From Apoderus coryli (Eukaryota > Arthropoda > Insecta > Coleoptera > Attelabidae): 64,000 bases of DNA. The translations under genes and the position numbers were made by a program. The notes under the pieces are model-generated. The model was not told the DNA's origin, made no database searches, and was given only the letters and a program-made list of their open reading frames with translations. Below are positions 57,048-64,000 of the stretch, piece after piece. The stretch spans positions 13,994,869-14,058,868 of the forward strand of contig OU452209.1 of the NCBI GenBank assembly GCA_911728435.2, read 5' to 3'. Numbering within the stretch: position 1 is the stretch's first letter; every line of letters begins with the position of its first letter.

Positions 57048-57742
57048 GGGTATAGCTAACGTTTTATTAAAATCGAGTTTTTATTACGTAGAATCTACTC
57101 AAAAATGTCGCGGTATTAAACGTTACATACAAAGTTTAAAGAAAAACGTTTTATATAGGTGAATAAGTAACAACTTTGTGTGGTGTTCAAAACACGTCAA
57201 AACAAAGTTGATAATAATATTTTTAAAACGTTTCCAGAAAAGGTCGAATACACGTAGGAAATAAACGATACATACACGAATTTTATTGTTATATATATTT
57301 ATTTTTTAACAATATTTCTAAAGAACCTTGAATAAACGTGTACTTGTATTTTTAAAACAATACATTTATTAACGTAATATTGACGTATATTGTAAGGATT
57401 TTTTAATGTTTGTTTAGCATGTAAAAGTTTGAATAAATCGTTTAAAAAATCAGGTTGGTAATTATTTTTTAGGTAAATGCTCGCAAACGTCTACTTTAAT
57501 TTTTAAGTGCAGTTATATTTAAACGTTCATGTATACAGAGACACCCAAAAAATAATATTACTACTAAGTAATATTTAAAAATACTTACCATCCTGAATTT
57601 CTAAACGATTTATTCAAACTTTTACATTTTGCACTAAACAAACTTTAAAAATCCTTACAATATACGTCAATATTACGTTGAGAAATGTATTGTTTTAAAA
57701 ATACAAGTACACGCATATTCAATGTTCTTTAGAAGCTAGATA
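57048..57742. mobile_element. ACGTTT-rich MITE, self-inverted copy
   Basis: 57055-57540 is the reverse complement of 20640-21160 of the long copy. Then 57590-57735 repeats part of it in the forward orientation, so 57320-57462 and 57590-57735 are inverted copies of each other (~145 bp arms, ~125 bp spacer). Both outer termini (the ACACAC ends) are absent. Confidence 0.8.
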
Positions 57743-59289
57743 CTCACTTTATATTAACCTATTTGTTAATTTATATAAAACTAGAGGCCTACGGTGGGTT
57801 TTGATACTTCAATAAAACGCAATTCATCGTTATAATGCTAAATATTTATTAGCAAGTTCTATCAAATATTTACTTACTTTTTCTTAATTATGGTGAAAAA
57901 ACGTAAAAGAAAATAGAATTAATTAGCTTTATTTTAATAATACAATTTAAAATAAAAGGTTTTTTCCACCCAGGTTCTGTATTAAGGTGTAAGATCACAA
58001 TATACCTGGCCATCTTATAACCAGCATATTGAAATGTATACACTAAAGATGATTCCTTATAGAATTGAAACATGTCTGCTTTTGTATGTTGAACATCACC
58101 TGTAATTTAATAAACTGAGTTTGAGTGGATGAATCATTTCATATCATTAATTCATATTTTGATCAGTATTTTAATTGTTTGCAATTTAATATGATATCCA
58201 CAAACAATAGTTTGTTAGTTATTTAATTTCAAGTTTTAATTTAGATTAGCGGAATTGCACAAAATATGTATATATTAAAGCGTCAAATTTGTGTTCGAGT
58301 TACGATTTAGCAAAGTCAAAGTTTATTAGGTTATGGTCTACTAATAATGGTCATCTTTAGACGAAAGATATTTTTTATGGTTCCTACCTATATAAAACAT
58401 TTAGGTATTATGTCTAGTTCCAAAAATCACAACGTAACACACACACTAAACTAAAGCACGACATTGTTGGGGAAACTAACCGCGCCACTAATGTAAAAGA
58501 GGGATTACATTCGTATTACTTTAATGAAGAAATCAAATGGAGTTAGTGATCCTCTTACCGTCAGAACCCGCGATTTAACAAACCACATTTTTATTAGTAA
58601 AAATAACGTTTTAAAAATACGTTTTTTACACTATTAAAAATGACAAATGCAGGTAGGCTTTTTCTAACACGTTTTTCTCACTGTAAATAAATCGGCTTTT
58701 TTTTTAAAGGTGGGAAACCATCGTATTGGTTCTGACAGTGACAGTCACTTACGCTGTCGAATTTGGAAACTTGAGTACACTAGTAGAAGATTTATTCCTA
58801 CACGTTTTATTGGTTTCGAGAAACGTTAAAAACCCGTATTGATAAACGTCAAACATGCGATCCGCTTAGCACGTTATTTTAATATAAAGATAATGACAAT
58901 AAGACATTTCACTTTCTTCTGTCGCTATACAAATTATTGTTTTAAAAGAATACCTTTCTGTCAAAAGAAAAATAATTCAAAGATACTCTTATTTATGTGG
59001 CCAGTGAGTGCATCTTTTCTTTATAAAATTTTCGATACCGAAAAACTATTTACTTTATTTGTGTTTTGATGGATTTTATTTTTATTTATTTGTTCGTATC
59101 TTGATTGTATAAATTAGAATATAAGAAACGCATTGTTTGTTATTTTGGTTTTATATAAAAATGTGTTCAAATATCTTCTTTGTCTATACATTTGAATTAT
59201 CTTGAGATGTCATATTATTTTCATATAATGTTTATATTAGGTATTGATGTCTATACCATACCATTGTAACATGATTGTCTTGTATATTG
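57743..59289. other. no gene recognised
   Basis: AT-rich. Open frames at 57888-58073 (-) and 58839-59069 (+) carry no recognisable motif. Confidence 0.45.
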
Positions 59290-59295
59290 TAGTCG

Positions 59296-59345
59296 AGCCC
59301 TGGAGGATGGTAATAAACATTACCGAAACGTCGACATGAAATAAA
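59296..59345 (+). ncRNA. Penelope-type hammerhead-like motif, degenerate core
   Basis: CCTGGAGGAT is followed by a perfect six-pair helix GGTAAT/ATTACC (59309-59314 with 59319-59324, loop AAAC) and GAAACGTCGACATG. The CTGATGA core strand is degraded to CTGGAGG. The following ATAAATTGGTTTTTT matches the usual downstream context of such repeats. Confidence 0.5.
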
Positions 59346-59865
59346 TTGGTTTTTTCTTAACATTGTCTACAACCCATTCACCACTAAAATTTCGCAGACA
59401 CACAATTAAAATACAATTCAAAAAGTAAAACATTTATAATAAATAGGTACGAAATTTCTGTAGTGAATTATCACATTTCGGGAATAGAAAAACACACACA
59501 ACTGAAACACCTTTCGCGTGATTTCTTTTACAATTTACCGCGCAACAACGATTCAGGATTTTAAAACTTTAAGACACAAGATAAATAAATAAATAATAAT
59601 TATATCCGCTTTACTAGGGATGTAGTATAATATAATATTACGTCAATCATTATGGCGACAACATGACCAAACTTACCGGTTTCTCGGGACCTGCATAGAG
59701 AATATAAGTAGGTACCTGGCATATGGAGTCGAGCCGGTGTACATTATTTTACAGTCTGTAAAATTAAGCGGATACGAGACTTTTAACCCTCACTGTATGC
59801 AGTATGTAATGCAGAAAAATAACAGAGACTATTACTATAATGGCTTCGTCCATACTTCATTTTTT

Positions 59866-60012
59866 AATTATTAAAATTGAGTAGATAATAAAATTTAACA
59901 AAATTTTAAAATAATTGGTAAAATTGCGTAGTTAATAAAATTTAACAAAATTTTAAAATAATTATTAAAATTGATACATATATTACAATTGTTCAAAATT
60001 TTAAAATAATAA
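59866..60012. repeat. two-copy ~55 bp tandem repeat
   Basis: AATAAAATTTAACAAAATTT and TAAAATAATTG/A...TAAAATTG occur twice in tandem (starts ~59888 and ~59935). Confidence 0.8.
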
Positions 60013-60054
60013 CACCTACTTTTCGATACAAAATTTAATTGATATCATTTATAT

Positions 60055-60294
60055 TTATCTTGAAGTGGTTTTTTTATTCAGATCTTTGCGAATCATTTCA
60101 TTATGCACATTGTATTGAAATACAGGGTATTTCTTAAGTACCCCTTTTGTTAGATAAAGCTTAACTTCAAACACCGATATAGTCAATTGCTGCCGTTTAC
60201 GTTCCGGCTCAGATCCTTGATCGTTATAAATAATTGCCACCTTTTTATGTGAATAAGGGCGACCACACACACAGCCACTTGCAGCACAAAACAT
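60055..60294 (-). CDS. unrecognised small ORF
   Basis: A 79-codon frame with an acceptable-looking start and two Cys-x-Cys-like words near its N-terminus (MFCAASGCVCGRPYS), then a basic and hydrophobic remainder. It lies on the same strand as the THAP-domain gene, ~600 bp downstream, and could be a downstream exon or an unrelated frame. I do not recognise any family. Confidence 0.2.
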   Translation of the reverse strand: MFCAASGCVCGRPYSHKKVAIIYNDQGSEPERKRQQLTISVFEVKLYLTKGVLKKYPVFQYNVHNEMIRKDLNKKTTSR

Positions 60295-60437
60295 ACCCTT
60301 TTAGAATACGAACTGCAATGTTAACAATTGGAAGTAAAAGAAGCGCCATCTATTGATGTGTCGCATACTCATAAATTAGTTTTGGCGGGAAATTTAAAAT
60401 AATATTAGTGAGGAATATTTCAAATAAATTCAAATAG

Positions 60438-60551
60438 TAACATATATTATGGTGCAACTATTATTTGTAGTTTTTCAAAAAATTATTCAAACGAGATATT
60501 GTTCAAAATATTTTTGAAAAACTACAAAAAATGTTGCATCATTATATGTTA
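60438..60551. repeat. ~114 bp palindromic element
   Basis: GTAACATATATTATGGTGCA and TTTGTAGTTTTTCAAAAA at the left are mirrored by TTTTTGAAAAACTACAAA and the complement of GTAACATATAATGATGCA at the right, arms ~45 bp. Confidence 0.8.
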
Positions 60552-60888
60552 CACGACAAAACATTAATGGGATCAAAAAAAAACAATTATTATTATAAAA
60601 CATTTATTATTAAAATAGAAACGCACAATTAGCAAATTAGTTTACATTTTAATTTAGTCAAAAAGTAGATAGTAGGTACACAATAAAGTTTATAATTTAA
60701 AAACATAAATAAAATAACAGGCAGCTTGGACTAGTTACGTTCTTGGAATATTCTTTCGTTGTGCTAGGGCTAGGCATGTCATCGATGACCATGGGGTAAC
60801 TTATACTAGGGTCACCGACGGATTCCTTTGATGTGGTAGGTCCAGTACTTATGTCTATGTCACAAGTAGATGGTTCCAATTTTCTTCG

Positions 60889-61288
60889 TTATGGACCAGG
60901 TGTCTCCTCTATAAATTCAATTATTTCATAAAAACGTGTACCACTTTTAATGGAGGTGCGTGGTTTTCTTACCTGTATTAAGATGTAATATTGGTGTTGC
61001 ATTCCATTTAAGGTCTCTTCGACACCCAAACTGTAAATCATCCGGAACAAAATGTTTCGCACACACTAGATAACTTTTAAGTAGTTTATCAAAGGGAATG
61101 TTAAATAAACGGGGGTTGTTTATATTTGCCAACCACTTTATTAGCATTTCTGGTTCTTTATTAGGGTTCGGAAATCGGAAAAAACTACCATTCTTAGTCT
61201 CACAGTTGGGAACACATTTTTTTTTTGCCGGCCGAACTTCTCGAACAAAAAGAGCCATAATAATTAAAATAGCACACACTGAACGCAA
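60889..61288 (-). CDS. THAP zinc-finger domain protein (possibly truncated)
   Basis: THAP domains bind DNA through a C2CH zinc centre and occur in regulators and in P-element-derived genes. Exon 1 (61288-60973, minus) reads RPAKKKCVPNCETKNGSFFR (C-x4-C), FPNPNKEPEMLIKWLANI (conserved Trp), LLKSYLVCAKHFVPDD (C-x2-H) and LKWNATPILHL, a complete THAP fold. It ends at a GTAAGA donor. An AG acceptor at 60910-60909 joins in phase to EETPGP, then a TAA at 60889. Downstream codons in that frame stay open (KLEPSTCDIDISTG ... to 60697), so the TAA may be a nonsense change and the gene a recent pseudogene. Residues before the CVPNC block look non-conserved. The true start could be Met at 61288 or 61255, or in an earlier exon. 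Confidence 0.65.
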
Positions 61289-61641
61289 TTTTTATGCACA
61301 ATTTACAACTAAGCAAACTTTTAAACAAGACTCGCACTCTTTTTTCAAACTCTTAACGCAAAAAATCATATTAAGACTTGAAAGTATGCCACACCCTTTT
61401 TGGGGGAAATACGACTATAACATATGTGTGGAAATACCAACATTTTTTAAACATAAAATAGGGGGATGTTTTAAAAACATTTTTTTTGGCGGCACCTAGC
61501 GATAGGAAGTCAAACTAAGCGTAGTAGAACATACAGTTTTCTTCACTTTTCGTTTGCAGCGCCTCTCGTGACTGGTCGCATAGTTAAAAACAGTGTTCCA
61601 GTCTCTGCCATTTAAGTTAATCTTCTAAGGGGGTATGTTTT
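61289..61641. other. upstream flank of the THAP gene
   Basis: No repeat is recognised. Short words such as GCGGCACCTAGCGATAG and GCGCCTCTCGTGACTGG resemble motifs near insect gene starts. This is not enough to call a promoter. Confidence 0.35.
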
Positions 61642-62370
61642 GTGACTTGCAGTCGCCACTGGTGGCATACACACGTTTAGTCACATATTCACACTGTCCG
61701 TAACGCACACACGGCCAAGCCTCCGAGCTACTTGTTTTGATTACATCACGGCAGTCAGTACGTTTTATTTGCTGTGATATATCGGTATTTTTAGAAATGA
61801 CAAATAATGTTGTATTGATTAGTGAGATTGAAATACGTCCTGTAATTTGGGACTTGATAGGTCCTGTTATTTGGCTCTTGATGCGTCCTGCTATTTGGGA
61901 CTTGCGGTCATATTTGTATTCTGTCACATATTTCTATACGACGATTTAAAGCCGATGACAGCTACACTATTCCTGACGCATACACGGTCAACCCACCGAG
62001 CTACTTGTTTTGATTACATCACGGCAGTCAGTACGTTTTATTTGATAACGGTATATATTTAGAAATGACAGGAAATATAATTTTGTATTGATTAGAGAGA
62101 TTGAAATACGTCCTGTTATCTGGGACTTGATATGTCCTGTTATTTGGCTCTTGATAGGTCCTGTTATTTTGGACATGCGGTCAGATTTGTATTCTGACCA
62201 TGGCGAAAATGAAAAGCTTGGGAAGAAATATACATCAACGTAAAGAAACCAAAGATAAAAACTAGGTACGAAAATAGCAGTTACATTTAAGCCATCGTAG
62301 TGGTGACTGTAAACCACTAGTTTCGGCGACAAGTGGTCAGGTACAGCCACCGGTGGCGACTACAAGTGGC
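61642..62370. mobile_element. ~730 bp MITE with internal tandem duplication
   Basis: The inverted ends are GACTTGCAGTCGCCACTGG at 61644 and the complement of CACTTGTAGTCGCCACCGG ending at 62370. Inside, ~230 bp are duplicated in tandem (61700-61930 and 61975-62200). Each copy contains three to four ~26 bp subrepeats of GTCCTGTTATTTGG and GGGACTTGAT words. On the minus strand these read as an eight-residue repeat (IKSQITGP). No transposase is present. Confidence 0.8.
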
Positions 62371-63005
62371 TTTCTATGCGGGCGACCTATAGTATATTGT
62401 GTAATTAGGAGGAAAAGGAACACTTTAGCGGGCCACAATGGAATTTGATATTAAATTTACCAAATCTTGGATAATATGCAGGGCATTGTTTTCGCAAAGT
62501 CTATATTCTCTAATGATTTCAGGAAAAACTTTTTCTACTATATTAATTTTACGTAGCAAAGAAACGGCGGCTTGAATATCCTATTCCGTGCGTCTACATT
62601 TTCCATCCTGTTTACTTTTATAAAGTTAGAAATCAATATTTTATTAGATAACAACTCTTTATACTTTACATATATGTGTTTTACATATTTGGTTTTTCTT
62701 GTGCTCTTTACTTACGGGCACAATATTTTCCTTTTAAAAAGTCTGGTAACATGAAAGAGGACTTTCTATGCCCTGCCAAACAAATCCAATAAACATTGCA
62801 TTTTTGTTTTCTACTTTCATTCGCTTTACTACCTTTCACCCGAACTTACTTACATTATTTCTACTCTATTTTCTATGCAAATAGGTACACATTTTTTCAA
62901 AAAGTACTTTGCGTACAGAGGAAAATATAATATTTAACTTTAAGAAATGTTTCTTTTTTGGCATATCGAATTATTGTTCTGTGGTTAAGTACCAGTGGCG
63001 GCTTG
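62371..63005. other. no gene recognised
   Basis: AT-rich with no supported feature. An extra partial terminus-like word CAGTGGCGGCTTG sits at 62993, next to the following MITE. Confidence 0.45.
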
Positions 63006-63372
63006 CAGTGGCGGCTCGTGGGTAATTTTATTAGGTAGGCACTAAGTAAAAAATGGATGTGAAGAAAAAGGCGCGATTTTTTTTAGATTGTCAAGGTCAA
63101 CCGCCTTAGATGAAAAGTAGAAAATTATCAAGGTAAAAAAGAACACGTTAAAATACGGGTTTCTAAGGTAAATCTTATTTTTTTTTATTTTTAAAAATTA
63201 TTAAGGTTTTTAAGAAAACAATACTTAGGTGAGGTACCTCCTTGTAAACATAACCTATATTTTATGCAGTTGACGAAGTAGGGATATCCCTATTAATTTT
63301 AGCTACCTATTAAGTATATGACTTTATTTTATGTTATGCTTCACCACATTAAACTGCCACAATCCGCCACTG
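63006..63372. mobile_element. MITE with CAGTGGCGG termini
   Basis: The left end is CAGTGGCGGCTCGTGG, and the right end is the complement of CAGTGGCGGATTGTGG, 367 bp apart. No coding capacity. The terminal word resembles hAT-like ends. No target duplication was found. Confidence 0.72.
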
Positions 63373-64000
63373 ACGCTAATAGCCATTTCACACCACCTTC
63401 TTATAAAAGTTAATAACCAAATTATCTCTGATACACACCAGTGAGTTATCAAAAAACCACCCCTTCTCAACGTCCTTTCTTACAATTTTTTATAAAGTAT
63501 TATTTGAAAATCTGCCGCTCAGTGTAATACAGCAAAGTTTTTCAATTACATCCGCTTTCCAAGAAAGAAAGACGATTTATTAACGGCGTTGCCCATTTTT
63601 AAATATACTTATCGCCATAAAAACTTTATTCCCTTCCCACTTTTACCCTAAAGATGGACAAAAAAATAAAATAAAATGAAGATCTTAGACGCAAGAAAAA
63701 ACATAATTAAAATCTCAAGGTTTAAAACAGATGATTATTAAAGACTCTGTTGGTAAGGCAGAGATAGAGTAGTTAGGCAAAGAAAAAAAACCGCTGTGGA
63801 GGGAAATAAAAATCGTGTTAACAAGACTTATGACGCAAAGGATGCCATAAAGCTGTTAATTAGTTCATTTAACTAAGATACATATTTTTCGTATATATTA
63901 GACGAGTTTCAGTTTTAGAGTTTTAATTTATTTGCGTTATTTCTTTAAAACTGAGTTGTTTTAAGTTCAAAACTAGTTTTTTAATCTACTACATGTATAG
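63373..64000. other. no gene recognised to window end
   Basis: AT-rich sequence without supported frames or repeat boundaries. Confidence 0.5.

Noticed and set aside
1..64000. CRISPR arrays, bacterial operons, tRNA or rRNA genes
   Set aside because: No regular repeat-spacer array, no cloverleaf with A/B boxes and no rRNA core sequence seen. The window is a eukaryotic nuclear sequence.

Overview
The window is eukaryotic, AT-rich nuclear DNA and almost certainly from an insect. A beetle is my best guess, from the kinds of repeats present, but I cannot prove the order from sequence alone. The grounds are spliceosomal introns with GTAAGT-type donors, animal-type non-LTR retrotransposons, mariner, piggyBac, hAT, Crypton and Ginger-like DNA transposons, Penelope-type hammerhead motifs, and dispersed repeats with ACCCTGTATA ends. 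There is no operon structure or dense coding. Nearly everything recognisable is mobile-element debris, usually frameshifted, 5'-truncated or interrupted by later insertions.

One convincing host gene was assembled: a nine-exon equilibrative nucleoside transporter (SLC29/ENT family) on the minus strand, 43560 down to 31643. All splice phases agree and the product is 445 residues. Its introns carry a LINE thumb fragment, a mariner C-terminus, a 1.9 kb fold-back element, another LINE fragment, a mariner tail and a three-copy inverted/direct repeat. A second possible host gene is a small THAP zinc-finger protein at 60889-61288 (minus).

Layout. 0-4 kb: broken mariner-family transposases, an RTE-type RT fragment and a MITE. 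4-8.1 kb: nested non-LTR elements, where an RTE-like element on the minus strand is cut by a jockey-like element, a hairpin and an RNase-H-bearing LINE. 9.4-14.9 kb: a piggyBac-like remnant split around a jockey-like LINE, then a second jockey-like LINE. 16.3-18.7 kb: a LINE interrupted by a 1.2 kb solo LTR with a 4-bp target duplication and nine internal repeats. 20.2-21.2 kb: a long ACGTTT-rich MITE. 22.6-25.2 kb: a deleted Crypton next to a Ginger-like transposon with ~150 bp inverted termini. 26-31 kb: LINE tails, a mariner fragment and a DUF3504-type Crypton. 31.6-43.6 kb: the ENT gene. 44.2-45.9 kb: the better Crypton copy, with one intron. 47.4-52.7 kb: microsatellites, inverted repeats and a near-complete CR1-like LINE. 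52.8-54.5 kb: a TIR element coding C2H2 fingers, interrupted by a palindromic Penelope-type insert with two hammerhead motifs. 54.6-55.6 kb: a higher-order tandem repeat. 56-57.7 kb: a hAT remnant and a self-inverted ACGTTT element. 59-64 kb: a hammerhead remnant, the THAP gene and two MITEs.

The features do not form a pathway. The window is a stack of insertions around one transporter gene, and its history can be read from target duplications, interrupted frames and paired deletions between copies. The most unusual material is the hammerhead-bearing palindrome, the repeat-filled LTR transcript region, the intron-containing Crypton with a palindromic end, and the large fold-back elements.
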